The notes beneath the pieces were generated by a model, which made no database searches, was not told the DNA's origin, and saw nothing but the letters and a program-made list of their open reading frames with translations. This document shows positions 41,919 through 51,220 of a stretch of DNA of 64,000 nt, piece after piece; positions within the stretch are counted from its first letter, which is position 1, and each line of letters opens with the position of its first letter. The position numbers were made by a program, and so were the translations under genes. This DNA comes from Alphaproteobacteria bacterium 32-64-14 (GTDB lineage: Bacteria > Pseudomonadota > Alphaproteobacteria > Caulobacterales > Hyphomonadaceae). The stretch spans positions 1 to 64,000 of the forward strand of contig NCEM01000018.1 of NCBI GenBank assembly GCA_002280725.1. The letters run 5' to 3'.

Positions 41919-44768
41919 CTAGAACTTCGTCGACACGCCGAGCGAGAACACGCGGCCCAGGACATCATAGGTCGAGGGATAGGTGTTGCCCGAGTTGTAC
42001 GTCGTCGAACCGGTCTCGGTCGCCACGAACGGAGCTTCCTCGGCGGTCAGGTTGGTGACGGAGAACCGGAGCTTCGCCCAGTCGGTGATTTGCCATGAAC
42101 CGGCGAGGTCAAGATAGTTGTAGTCGCCGATCGATGCCGAGATGCCCGTCGTCGTGGCGGCTTGCGTGGGGTCCACTTCCGAGCCCGACAGGTAACGCCA
42201 CATCAGCGAGGCGCCGAAAGGTCCGTAGGTCCAGGTGGTGCGTTGCACGAAGCGGTCTTGGGGCGTCGGGCCGCCGGTCGAGCCCGAGACGGTCGAGGGT
42301 AGGCCGCACTGTTTGCCGTAACGGCCAACGCAGTCCACCGTCGCGCCGCCAGGGGCTGGGATGTAGCTGGAGTCAAGCACGTGCGTGCCGTCCAGCGCCA
42401 GTTCGAGACCACCCCAGGTTCCCAGGTCGAAGCCGTAACGGACGGAGTAGTCGATGCCTTCGGCATTGACCTCGCCGATGTTCTGCACAACCTGGCTGAT
42501 ACCGTAGATCAGGTCGCCTTCGATGTTGCCGACCGTGGTGTTACGCTTGATCAGCTGGCAGTCGACGTCTGAGGCGGCCATCGTCGGGTTCCGAGCGATG
42601 CTGTAGCAGCCGTCGATGATGTCGAAGTTCGGACGGATCGAAATCGCGTTCGCCACTTTGATATCGTAGTAGTCGAGGGTCACGGCGAGGCCCGGGACGT
42701 ACTCCGGTTGCCACACCATGCCGAACGTAACCGTGTCGGCCTCTTCCGGCGTCAGGTTGGGGTTGCCGCCAAAGAATGAGTTGACTTGTCCCGAGGTGGG
42801 CTGGGCCAGCGTTCCTGCGTTGATCGTACCCGTCGGCACGCCGGTTGCGATGCAAAGTGCCCGGAGCGAGCCGGTGAGCGGGGTGCCCGGTGCGCCGTTG
42901 GCGCACGGATCGACCAGCAGGTCGCCCGTGCCCGGGGTCACGGGATTGAACAGTTCGCCGATGTTCGCAGCGCGCACGGCGCGCTGGAGCATGCCGCGGA
43001 AGCGGACGCCGTCCATCGGAGCCCAGTCGGCGCCGAACTTGTAGCTCTCGACCGAACCCGACGAGGAGTAGTCGGAGGTGCGATAGCCCAGTTCGAGGTT
43101 GATTGCCTTGGCAAAGGCCATATCTTCGACGAGGGGGATGATCGCCTCGCCAAAGTATTCCATGACATCGTAACGGCCCCTGGTGGGCAGCGTCTGGCCG
43201 AAGCCGGGGGAAACGCCTGCCTGCGAGGCGGCGTCCGGACGGTAGTCAGACGACTCGTCGCGGTACTCGGCCCCGAACGACACGGCGACCGGATTCTTGG
43301 CAAACGGCGACACGACACCGTTGAGATCGCGGTTCACGGTCGCGGTGACATAGTCCTGGGTCGTGAGCGACTGGACCTGGAGGTTCAGCGAAACGAACTG
43401 GGCTGCGGCGGCCGTGACCGGCACTGCCGGGTTGAAGATGTTGATCGGCGAGCAAAGGTTCGAAGGATCGGAGCAGGCAGTCGTGCTGGTCGCGAAAAGC
43501 GCCTGCTGGAATTTGCCGGCATCGATGTCGTTGTTCTGCTGACGCTGCAGGCTGGTTTCACCATGCGCGGCCGCGATGTCCCAGTTCCAGCCCATGAAAT
43601 CGCCACGGAAGCCAACCAGGCTCTGGATGGTATCGTACTGGAACACGTACTGCCGCGGACCGACCGGCACGGCGCGCCAGCGGACGCCAACGTCCACGCA
43701 GTTGCCAAGCGAGGCCACCGAACAGGCGGCTACGGGGTTGTTGGCTGCGAGGTATGTCGAGGCCTGCGTCGAAAGGAACGGGTTAGTCAGCGGGACTTCA
43801 AACGAGAAGCCGAACGTGCCGGAAGAGGCAAGCTGCGGCGCCGAGGTCGAGGCCGAGTAGATGAAGCGCGAATAGGCTTCGACGTACTCATTGATGTCGT
43901 ATTTGGCGAGCGCCAGCGCCTGCCAGCGCGTTTGCGGCGTCTGGTACAGGTTCTGCGGGTTGAAGTTGAAGCCTTGGTAGAAGGGCACAAGTTGGCCTGT
44001 CGCGCTGAACTGCGTCCGGCCGCCTATGGCCGAGTCGATCGCGGACGGGTTCGTCGTTGAAGAGGCGCCCGGCGTGGACGAGCCCGGGGCGCGCGTCTGA
44101 TAGACCGCTTCCTTGTTGGCGTAGCCGACGGAGAGGACCACGTTGCCGCGGCCATCATCGAAGCCGGCGCCGATCGTGCCCTGGACGTTTACCGTCTCGC
44201 CGTCACCGTGATCGGTGATGGAATAGCTCGTGTCGAGCTGGGCGCCCTTGAATTCGTCGTTGAGGATGAAGTTCACAACGCCGGCGACGGCGTCAGAACC
44301 GTACACGGCCGATGCGCCGCCGGTGACCACGTCTACCCGCTGGAGCAGGGACAGCGGAACCGCCGTCACGTCGAACAGGCCGTTCGGGTCGAAGCCCACC
44401 ATGCGCTTGCCATCGATGAGCGGCAGGGTGCGCGGTGTAGTGAGGCCACGCAGGTCGAGCGTAGAGGTGCCCGACGAGCCGTTGTTCACCTGTCCGCCGT
44501 TGCCGGGCGAGAACTGCGGCATGGCGCGAAGGACAGTTTCAACGTCCACCGGCTGGGTAAGGGCGAGTTCGTCCGCGTCGATCGTCGTGATCGGACTCGA
44601 CGACACGAGGCCTTCCCGAGAGATGCGCGTGCCCGTGACGACGATGACATCTTGCTCTTCCGCTTGCGCGGTCTGGGCGAGTGCGGGAGCGGCGAGCAGG
44701 GCGGGCGAGAGAATAAGGCTGAGCAAGGTAGTGCTAAGAAGCGCGTGCTTCAGGTTCGGGCGACTCAC
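41919..44768 (-). CDS. TonB-dependent receptor 1
   Basis: 949 aa from a GTG at 44768, which has a good GGAGGT site five bases upstream; the open frame extends further but without an RBS. Signal peptide: ALLSTTLLSLILSPALLAAP then ALAQ. TonB box DVIVVTGTRI, then the plug (PQFSPGNGGQVNNGSSGTST, LDLRGLTTPRTLPLIDGKRM, VDVVTGGASAVYGSDAVAGV VNFIL split across residues). The beta-barrel fills the rest and ends VFSLGVSTKF with a terminal aromatic residue. The GGASAVYGSDAVAGV type is common in Caulobacterales and sphingomonads. The ligand is unknown. Confidence 0.95.
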   Translation of the reverse strand: MSRPNLKHALLSTTLLSLILSPALLAAPALAQTAQAEEQDVIVVTGTRISREGLVSSSPITTIDADELALTQPVDVETVLRAMPQFSPGNGGQVNNGSSGTSTLDLRGLTTPRTLPLIDGKRMVGFDPNGLFDVTAVPLSLLQRVDVVTGGASAVYGSDAVAGVVNFILNDEFKGAQLDTSYSITDHGDGETVNVQGTIGAGFDDGRGNVVLSVGYANKEAVYQTRAPGSSTPGASSTTNPSAIDSAIGGRTQFSATGQLVPFYQGFNFNPQNLYQTPQTRWQALALAKYDINEYVEAYSRFIYSASTSAPQLASSGTFGFSFEVPLTNPFLSTQASTYLAANNPVAACSVASLGNCVDVGVRWRAVPVGPRQYVFQYDTIQSLVGFRGDFMGWNWDIAAAHGETSLQRQQNNDIDAGKFQQALFATSTTACSDPSNLCSPINIFNPAVPVTAAAAQFVSLNLQVQSLTTQDYVTATVNRDLNGVVSPFAKNPVAVSFGAEYRDESSDYRPDAASQAGVSPGFGQTLPTRGRYDVMEYFGEAIIPLVEDMAFAKAINLELGYRTSDYSSSGSVESYKFGADWAPMDGVRFRGMLQRAVRAANIGELFNPVTPGTGDLLVDPCANGAPGTPLTGSLRALCIATGVPTGTINAGTLAQPTSGQVNSFFGGNPNLTPEEADTVTFGMVWQPEYVPGLAVTLDYYDIKVANAISIRPNFDIIDGCYSIARNPTMAASDVDCQLIKRNTTVGNIEGDLIYGISQVVQNIGEVNAEGIDYSVRYGFDLGTWGGLELALDGTHVLDSSYIPAPGGATVDCVGRYGKQCGLPSTVSGSTGGPTPQDRFVQRTTWTYGPFGASLMWRYLSGSEVDPTQAATTTGISASIGDYNYLDLAGSWQITDWAKLRFSVTNLTAEEAPFVATETGSTTYNSGNTYPSTYDVLGRVFSLGVSTKF

Positions 44769-45301
44769 AGTGACCTCCGTAATCGAGATGTCCTCATTTC
44801 TCTCGCTGCGAAGATCGCTTGAAGCTGACCCCACCTCGCAGTGGAAAGAGGTTTCACACTTTCGTCATGACGCAGATTTGCGGTCAATCGGAAGATTCGA
44901 GCCCGCAATAGTCGTTACCGCAACTCGGTCTTGGTGAAGCATTTTTGCATCAGAAGAATTCGCTCAGATGGAGAACTACCTGCAGGCATCAACCGCGCCG
45001 GTAACCTCGGAGACTGTTCGGCAGTCGTTACGTAGCGGTAGGTGGTCCAGCTGCGACGCGGCCTTTCGGGCGTTGTGGCCAAGCCGCCAGCCGCTGCGCC
45101 GATCGTCCTCGACCGTGACGCCCACACGAGAATGATCGCGCAGAGAACTCACATCTCTCAGGTCGAAGACGCGAACGGGGCCCTCATCGCACATACCGGA
45201 AAGCGCAGCTGCATCCGCCGCGCGGGCCCATCAGACAAAGAAGTGGACGACCTGCCTCTCCGGCTGATCGTCCACTGTCCGGAGACCAAGTTAGGGAGGG
45301 T
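44769..45301 (-). other. 533-bp intergenic region between the two receptors
   Basis: No supported gene on either strand; short frames look random. It should hold the promoter of receptor 1 (start 44768) and the end of receptor 2. A stem-loop at 45242-45276 is listed separately. Confidence 0.45.
45242..45276 (-). terminator. Weak hairpin after receptor 2
   Basis: AGTGGACGA (45242-45250) and TCGTCCACT (45268-45276) form a 9-bp stem with a 17-base loop, 26 bp past the receptor 2 stop. On the minus strand the stem is followed by TCTTTGTCTG, a poor T-run. Likely transcript end, moderate support. Confidence 0.4.
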
Positions 45302-47659
45302 CTAGTACTTGACCGAAGCTTCGACGCCGAAGGTCCGGGGTTCGTTGAAGTTGGCGTAGTCGCCAAGCGTGTTGCGGTTCTCTTCCGAGCGGCGGTAGAT
45401 GTGCTGCTCGTTCAGCAGATTCCGCGACCACAGCGAGAGCGTCAGGTTCTGACCAGCGCCCGTGTCGATGTCGGCCAGCGACAGGCGGCCGTTCACGATA
45501 AACGAGCTGTCGGTCAACTGCGCGAACTGCTCGAAGCTTTGCGAGCCGTCGGCGTAGGTCGCATCCAGGTGCAGGCGCAGGTCGGCGAAGCCCAGCGGCT
45601 GGACATAGTCCATCGCCACGTTGCCGACGTTTTCCGGCGTGTAGATGATGTAGACCTTCTGCGTCAGGTTGTTGAAGGGGTTCACCACCAGCGGCACGTC
45701 CGTGCTGGTGTAGGCATAGCCCGCCGAGAACGAGAGGTTCTCGTTCACGCGCCAGCTGCCGTCGAGCTCCACGCCCCAGATCTCCGTCGTGCCCGGCGCG
45801 TTCACAGTCTCGACCGTGTTGCGGCTCGAGTTCGTGATCGGGTTCACAGTGACGCGGGTGAAATCGATCTGGCTGTTCTCGCGGTCCATGCTGAACAGCG
45901 CGGCGTTGAGGCTGATGTCGTCGCCGACATAGGCCTTGGCGCCGATTTCGTACGAGGTGACCTCTTCAGCATCGAAGGCGTCATAGGTCAGTGAGCGCGA
46001 GCTGGCGCCGCCGGCGCGATAGCCGGTCGAGTAGCGCGCATAGACGTTGAGATCCTGCGAGATGTCGAAGGCGGCGACGGCCACCGGGTCGAAGCGCTCT
46101 TCGCTGAGATCGAAGGTCAGGTTGGTCGCGGCGTTGTTGACGCGATAGAGCAGGCCGTTCTTTTCGTCCTTGGTTTGGCGGCCGCCGACGGTCAGGTGCA
46201 GGCGGTCTTCGAGGATCGGCGGCGTCCAGGTCAGCTGGCCATATATGCCGGTGCTTTCAGCATAAGCGATCGAGGCGCGGTCGAGCGAGCGGCTGCCGCG
46301 GATCGTCGGTGTCGGGTCGTTGATGGTGTAGCCCGTGCCGGTCGCGTTCCAGCGGTTCGTGCTCGGCGTCGCCGCTTCTTCCCAGGCCTTCTCGTTGAAG
46401 TAGAACAGGCCGATCACGTAATCGACGCTGTCGAACGAGCCGACGAGCTGGAATTCTTGGCTGCGCTGCAGCTGCTCAAGATAAGACAGGCTGTAACGTG
46501 AGAAGTTTCCGTTGGGCGCATATACAGGCGGGCGGTTACCGGGGGCCGAATTGTCCCATTGGTCCGCGCTCACTTCGCGATACGCGGTGATGGAGCGCAG
46601 CTCCATGTCCGGCATGATTTCCCAGGTGACGTGCAGTGAGTGGCCAAGCGCCTCGTCAACGCTCGGCTGTTGCGGCGCGCCGATATCGGCAACGCGCTGG
46701 CGCGTGGGGTGCACTTTCACCAGCGGCGGCAGCGGCGCAATCGTGCCGGCCGGGATCGGGAAAGTCGTCGCAACCGGGCGGTTGTTCGGGTTGTAGTTGA
46801 TCAGCTGGCTGTAATACGGCGTGTTCTCGTCCGTACCCACGTCATACGAGTATTCGGCGTTGAACGTGTCGGTCGGCTCCCACAGCGCGGTCGCCTTGAA
46901 GCCCTTGCGGTCATAGAAACCCCAGCCGGTCGAACCCGGCAGCGGGTTCTCAACCACGGCGTCGCGGCGCTGCATCACGCCGTCGAACTTCAGGCTTATG
47001 TCGTAGAATTCCGGCAGGTCGAGGTGAATGTCGGCGCTGTACGAGCCAAGGTTGCCGAAGCCGGCCGAGGCGCGATAGCCATATTCGCCCGTGGGCTTGC
47101 GCGAGATCATGTGCACGGCGCCGCCTTCGGTGTTGCGGCCGAACAGCGTGCCTTGCGGTCCCTTCAGAACCTCGATGCGCTCGATGTCGAGCAGGCTGGC
47201 GTTGAGTCCGTGCTGGCGGCCGAGATAGACGCCGTCGAGATAGACGCCGACGCCCTGTTCGCGCGCCGGCTGGTTGGCGTCGTTCGGCACGATGCCGCGG
47301 ATGCCGACGGTGACGGCTGACTGGCGCGATTCAAACGTCGAGACGCGCAGGCCCGGAACCGATCCGTCCGCGAAGTCGAGCAGGCTCTGGATGTTGCGGT
47401 CTTCAAGCGCTTCGGTGCCGACAACCGACAGCGAAATCGGCGTGTCCTGCAGATCGGTCTCTCGCTTCAGCGCGGTGACGACGATCACGTCGCGGTTGGC
47501 TTCGTCCTCGGACGGAACCTCGCCTGCTGCGACCGGGCCTTGCGGATCGGCGATGGTCTCCGGCGCGCTCTGTGCGAAGGCCGGCGCCGATGCAACGCCC
47601 AGCAGGGCTCCGCTCACCAGCAATGCCGCCCGGAACTGATTGCCCACACCAAGTTTCAT
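45302..47659 (-). CDS. TonB-dependent receptor 2
   Basis: 785 aa from ATG 47659. Signal peptide: FRAALLVSGALLGVASAPAF then AQ. TonB box region DVIVVTALKRETDLQDTPIS, then plug motifs (LSVVGTEALEDRNIQSLLDF, VGIRGIVPNDANQPAREQGV, GVYLDGVYLGRQHGLNASLL, EVLKGPQGTLFGRNTEGGAV). The barrel ends FGVEASVKY. The ALKRE-x2-LQD-P type belongs to the large Sphingomonad/Caulobacter receptor family that includes iron and other ligands; substrate not predictable. Downstream neighbour is receptor 1, 533 bp away. Confidence 0.95.
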   Translation of the reverse strand: MKLGVGNQFRAALLVSGALLGVASAPAFAQSAPETIADPQGPVAAGEVPSEDEANRDVIVVTALKRETDLQDTPISLSVVGTEALEDRNIQSLLDFADGSVPGLRVSTFESRQSAVTVGIRGIVPNDANQPAREQGVGVYLDGVYLGRQHGLNASLLDIERIEVLKGPQGTLFGRNTEGGAVHMISRKPTGEYGYRASAGFGNLGSYSADIHLDLPEFYDISLKFDGVMQRRDAVVENPLPGSTGWGFYDRKGFKATALWEPTDTFNAEYSYDVGTDENTPYYSQLINYNPNNRPVATTFPIPAGTIAPLPPLVKVHPTRQRVADIGAPQQPSVDEALGHSLHVTWEIMPDMELRSITAYREVSADQWDNSAPGNRPPVYAPNGNFSRYSLSYLEQLQRSQEFQLVGSFDSVDYVIGLFYFNEKAWEEAATPSTNRWNATGTGYTINDPTPTIRGSRSLDRASIAYAESTGIYGQLTWTPPILEDRLHLTVGGRQTKDEKNGLLYRVNNAATNLTFDLSEERFDPVAVAAFDISQDLNVYARYSTGYRAGGASSRSLTYDAFDAEEVTSYEIGAKAYVGDDISLNAALFSMDRENSQIDFTRVTVNPITNSSRNTVETVNAPGTTEIWGVELDGSWRVNENLSFSAGYAYTSTDVPLVVNPFNNLTQKVYIIYTPENVGNVAMDYVQPLGFADLRLHLDATYADGSQSFEQFAQLTDSSFIVNGRLSLADIDTGAGQNLTLSLWSRNLLNEQHIYRRSEENRNTLGDYANFNEPRTFGVEASVKY

Positions 47660-47839
47660 TATATGACCCCTCGCGCCTCGGAAGAGAGCTTTTGCTCTCG
47701 CGGGCGGATCAGCCGCCCAATGAGGGCGGGGGTTAACGAGGGCGCGTGACACTCGCCCGACAGTTCCGTGACAGTTTGGATTCGTAATGCGGCGGGTGCG
47801 AAGTGGCGCTGCGCCGTGGCGCGGAAACACCACAGTCTG

Positions 47840-47860
47840 TCACATGACATTCACATGACA
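47840..47860 (-). repeat. Two TCACATGACA repeats, one helical turn apart
   Basis: TCACATGACA occurs at 47840-47849 and 47851-47860, 11 bp apart; with flanking bases they also make CTGTCA-N13-TGACAG (47837-47861). The site lies about 180 bp before receptor 2 and 27 bp past the transglutaminase stop. It may be an operator for the receptor gene, or simply the end of the upstream operon's transcript. Confidence 0.3.
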
Positions 47861-47886
47861 GCTCGTATTGCGCGCGTAAGTCGCGA

Positions 47887-48795
47887 TCAGCGCGAAAGCG
47901 ATGCCGCGTCAGCGGGTGTGGCCAATGGAATCACATCCACCGCCTGCGCGCTCGCCTGCCCGCCGGATGTGCGCACAACGCCGCGCACGGGCGCGACGTC
48001 GCCATAATCGCGGCCGTGCGCCACGGCGATGTGCTGGTCCATCACCCACAGCCCGTTGGTCGGATCATACTCGACCCAACCGGTAGCAGCCCCGCACCAG
48101 GCCCGCACCCACGCATGCATCGCGTCGGTGCCTTCCAGCCGCTCCTCGCCTTCCGGCGGTTGCGTGCGCAGAAAGCCGCTGACATAGCCTGCTGGAATAC
48201 CAATCGACCGCAGGCAGCCGATCATGATGTGCGTGAAGTCCTGGCACACGCCATGGCGCGCGGCGAACGCCTCTTCCGGCGGCGTGTCCACATTCGTCGA
48301 TCCCGGATCGAACGTCATGTCGTGGTCCAGCGCCTTGCCGATGGCTTCGACGATGGCGGCCGTGCGCGTTGTCCCGTCTGCAATCTGCGCACGTGCGTAG
48401 GCCTCGAATTCGGGACGCATCCGCACGCGCGGCGAATCCGCCAGGAAATGAAGAGGCGAATCCTGGGTCAGCGACCGCCAGCCCGCGAGCTCTTCCCGCA
48501 AGGCGTCAAGAGCGGGCGATTGATCCGGCCCACGCGCCACCGCCTGCCGCTCGACGCGCGCGCGCAGCCTGAACGCGATCTCTGCGTGGGGCGCCCGAAA
48601 GGCAACCTCGACCGCCGTGTTGCCGTAGAAGTCCGTCTTCGCGATGCGCTCGTCCGGCGTCGGCGTCACATCAAGCAGGGATGTGATCACGCGCTGCGAA
48701 CCCGATTGCGCCGGCGTCATGTAAAGCACATGCCGGCCGCCCGCCACCGGCGCCTGATAATCGTAGCGAATGCTGAGGCGGATATCGTACAGCAT
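47887..48795 (-). CDS. Transglutaminase-like protein with N-terminal beta domain
   Basis: 302 aa. The bacterial transglutaminase N-terminal domain is MLYDIRLSIRYDYQAPVAGG to about residue 90. The core has the catalytic triad: Cys at about 184 in RHGVCQDFTHIMIGCLRSIG, His at about 225 in DAMHAWVRAW, Asp at about 241 in WVEYDPTNGLW. No signal peptide. It is the last gene of the operon that includes the ATP-grasp/alpha-E protein (3 bp gap) and the DUF2126 halves. In this gene set it is thought to form or cut an isopeptide or peptide bond; activity is untested. Confidence 0.92.
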   Translation of the reverse strand: MLYDIRLSIRYDYQAPVAGGRHVLYMTPAQSGSQRVITSLLDVTPTPDERIAKTDFYGNTAVEVAFRAPHAEIAFRLRARVERQAVARGPDQSPALDALREELAGWRSLTQDSPLHFLADSPRVRMRPEFEAYARAQIADGTTRTAAIVEAIGKALDHDMTFDPGSTNVDTPPEEAFAARHGVCQDFTHIMIGCLRSIGIPAGYVSGFLRTQPPEGEERLEGTDAMHAWVRAWCGAATGWVEYDPTNGLWVMDQHIAVAHGRDYGDVAPVRGVVRTSGGQASAQAVDVIPLATPADAASLSR

Positions 48796-48798
48796 GGG

Positions 48799-51198
48799 TC
48801 AGCGCAGATAGGTCTTGGTCAGGACTTCAGACAACCGCCACAGCTCCAGCTGGATTTCGGCCAGCCTTTCGGCGGCGAAATTTTCAGGCGCAGCCACCGC
48901 GATCTCGGCATGCAGCTTGAGGATGGTGCGAGACAGTTCCGACATCTCGCCGCGTTCAACGGCCCCAGGCAGGTAGCTCACCTGCTCCTTCATCTCCTGA
49001 AGCTGATACAGAATCGAGCGCGGGTTGTTGGCATCGCACGCCAGAAGATCGATCACGGTCGAGCGGCTGGTCGCGACCGCAAACAGCCGCCGGTGCGTCA
49101 GCACGCTGTCACCAACCTCAACCACCATATCGAGCGCGCCCTCCGGCGCCGCATCGTCCGCAAACCACATCAGCGCCTGTGTCATGTTCGAGGCCCGTTC
49201 CAGCGAGCGCCCGATCGACAGGAAACGCCATCCTGCAAAGCGATACATGTTGTCGTTCACGAGGCCTGAGAACCCCGTGATCTGGTGCAGCTGCTGGCCA
49301 AGCGCCCGCGCCGCATCATGACCCGGCGCGACATTGGCCAGCTCGACGCGCGCGCTCGCCGCCAGATCGTTCAGCGCCGTCCAGCCGTCCACCGAGAAGC
49401 GATCGCGCACCTGGCTCGCGCTCGCCGTCGCCGCACTGATCGACTGCAACAGGCTACGCGGCGCTTCCTTCACGGGGTCGGCTCCAAAAAATCCCGGATA
49501 CGCGCTGGCATGCGCCAGAAGCTGCGTGTCCTCGCGCCCCGCTTCCGCGAGCCGCACATGCCACGCGCGCAGCATGCGGATCATGCCCTCGGCGCGCTCG
49601 ACATAGCGGCCCATCCAGAACAGGTTGTCGGCCGCCCGGCTTGGCAACTCGCCATGCCGCGCCCGCCGATAGGGTGCAGCGGGCGAGGGCAGCAGCGTCT
49701 CGTTCCGAACCGGCTTGTCCGACAGCACCCACACATCGGCGACCGACCCGCCGCGCTGCATCGCAATCGCCGTCGCTTCCTGCGAGCGCCCGATCCGCGC
49801 ATAGCCGCCCGGCATCACCCGCCATCCGCGCGATGTCCGCGCGAGGAAGACGCGCAGGCTCATCGGGCGTGGCGTCAGCACGCCATTCACCATCGCCGGC
49901 GTTGTCGACCGCGTCACCGCTTCCTGGCCGACCAGCATCGCGCCGCGCTGCGCCAGCAGGGCGGCTACGCTTTCTTCGCGCCCGGCCAGCGTCGATCCCA
50001 GGTTCGTATTGTCCTCAGAGTCGAACAGCATGCGCGTCGATAATGCCTCGCCGATCATCATGCGCTCGGCATTGGCCAGCACATGCGCGCGCTCGCTTTC
50101 CTGACCACACCACCACGTTGCGATGTTGGGCAGCTTCAGCGACTCGCCCAACAGTGCCTGCGCAATGCGCGGCATAAAGGCCAGCAGCGCCCGCGTCTCA
50201 AGAATGCCCGAGCCCAGGGCGTTCACCACCGCCATCTGCCCGCGCCGCACCGCTTCAACCAGCCCCGGCACGCCCAGCTTCGATTGCTCATTCAGCTCCA
50301 GCGGGTCAGCGAACGCAGAATCGATCCGCCGCCACAACACGCTCACAGGCTCCAGCCCCGCAATCGTGCGCACCATCACCTGTCCGTCTTGCACCGTCAG
50401 GTCCTCGCCCTCGAGCAGGGCAAAGCCGAGATAGCGCGCGATATAGGCGTGCTCGAAATACGTGTCGTTGAGCCGCCCCGGCGTCAGAATCCCCACACGG
50501 CTTTCCGTGTCGCCCCGCAGGTCGTTCATCGTGTCGCGAAAGGCGCGGAAGAAGCCGGCCAGCCGGTGAATGTTCGCGCGCGCGTAGTGGTCCGGAAAAA
50601 CGCGCGTGGTCGCCACGCGGTTCTCCAGCGCAAACCCCGCGCCCGACGGCGCCTGCACGCGATCGCCCAGCACCCACCACTGCCCATCCGGTCCGCGCGC
50701 AATCTCGAACGCGATGAAATGCAGGTACTGCCCGGAGCGCGGGCGCACGCCCACCAGCGGCCGCAACCATTCCGGCGACGTCGCCACCAGCGAGGCCGGC
50801 AGATGCCCCTCCATCACCAGGCGCTGGCTGCCATACAGATCGGCGACGATGCTTTCGAGCAGATCCGCCCGCTGGATCAGCCCGCTGGTGATCTCGCTCC
50901 ATTCGCTCTCATGCACGATCACCGGCATATGGCTCAGCGGCCAGGCGCGCTCGGTCTGGTCCGCGCCATACTGGCGGAAGAAAACACCCGCATCGCGCAG
51001 GTACTGGTCGCCCTGTTCAACCCGGTGCGAGATTTCCTCGGGCGCCATGCGTGCGACATGATCAATGAACGCACGCCACGCCGGCCTCACCTTTCCGGCG
51101 GCGTCCAAAAGCTCATCCGAAACGCCGGGCAGGCGGCGATAGCCCGCCAGCAGCCGTGCAACCGCGCCGGTCTCCGTGTGTGATTGCGGCGAAGACAC
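48799..51198 (-). CDS. Fused circularly permuted ATP-grasp and alpha-E (DUF403) protein
   Basis: 799 aa. Residues about 1-500 are the circularly permuted type 2 ATP-grasp (COG2308): RLPGVSDELLDAAGKVRPAW, GVRPRSGQYLHFIAFEIARG, RVGILTPGRLNDTYFEHAYI, LGFALLEGEDLTVQDGQVMV, VVNALGSGILETRALLAFMP. From about 510 (NLFWMGRYVERAEGMIRMLR) to the end is the alpha-E helical domain (ISAATASASQVRDRFSVDGW, INDNM-like VNDNMYRFAGWRFLSIGRSL). In many species these are two genes; here they are fused. The pair is predicted to make an amide bond to an unknown peptide. Between DUF2126 (22 bp) and transglutaminase (3 bp). Confidence 0.93.
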   Translation of the reverse strand: MSSPQSHTETGAVARLLAGYRRLPGVSDELLDAAGKVRPAWRAFIDHVARMAPEEISHRVEQGDQYLRDAGVFFRQYGADQTERAWPLSHMPVIVHESEWSEITSGLIQRADLLESIVADLYGSQRLVMEGHLPASLVATSPEWLRPLVGVRPRSGQYLHFIAFEIARGPDGQWWVLGDRVQAPSGAGFALENRVATTRVFPDHYARANIHRLAGFFRAFRDTMNDLRGDTESRVGILTPGRLNDTYFEHAYIARYLGFALLEGEDLTVQDGQVMVRTIAGLEPVSVLWRRIDSAFADPLELNEQSKLGVPGLVEAVRRGQMAVVNALGSGILETRALLAFMPRIAQALLGESLKLPNIATWWCGQESERAHVLANAERMMIGEALSTRMLFDSEDNTNLGSTLAGREESVAALLAQRGAMLVGQEAVTRSTTPAMVNGVLTPRPMSLRVFLARTSRGWRVMPGGYARIGRSQEATAIAMQRGGSVADVWVLSDKPVRNETLLPSPAAPYRRARHGELPSRAADNLFWMGRYVERAEGMIRMLRAWHVRLAEAGREDTQLLAHASAYPGFFGADPVKEAPRSLLQSISAATASASQVRDRFSVDGWTALNDLAASARVELANVAPGHDAARALGQQLHQITGFSGLVNDNMYRFAGWRFLSIGRSLERASNMTQALMWFADDAAPEGALDMVVEVGDSVLTHRRLFAVATSRSTVIDLLACDANNPRSILYQLQEMKEQVSYLPGAVERGEMSELSRTILKLHAEIAVAAPENFAAERLAEIQLELWRLSEVLTKTYLR

Positions 51199-51220
51199 GT
51201 TCGTCCCTCGGATCCCGGCC

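Noticed and set aside
42786..44060. 424-aa plus-strand ORF inside receptor 1
   Set aside because: Arg/Gly-rich composition and complete overlap with a well-supported TonB-dependent receptor on the other strand.
45042..45305. 87-aa plus-strand ORF between the two receptor genes
   Set aside because: No family resemblance, no RBS, and it runs over the end of receptor 2; composition typical of random GC-rich frames.
48016..51183. Long plus-strand ORFs of 417 and 366 aa across the transglutaminase/ATP-grasp genes
   Set aside because: His/Arg/Gln-rich shadows of the real minus-strand genes.
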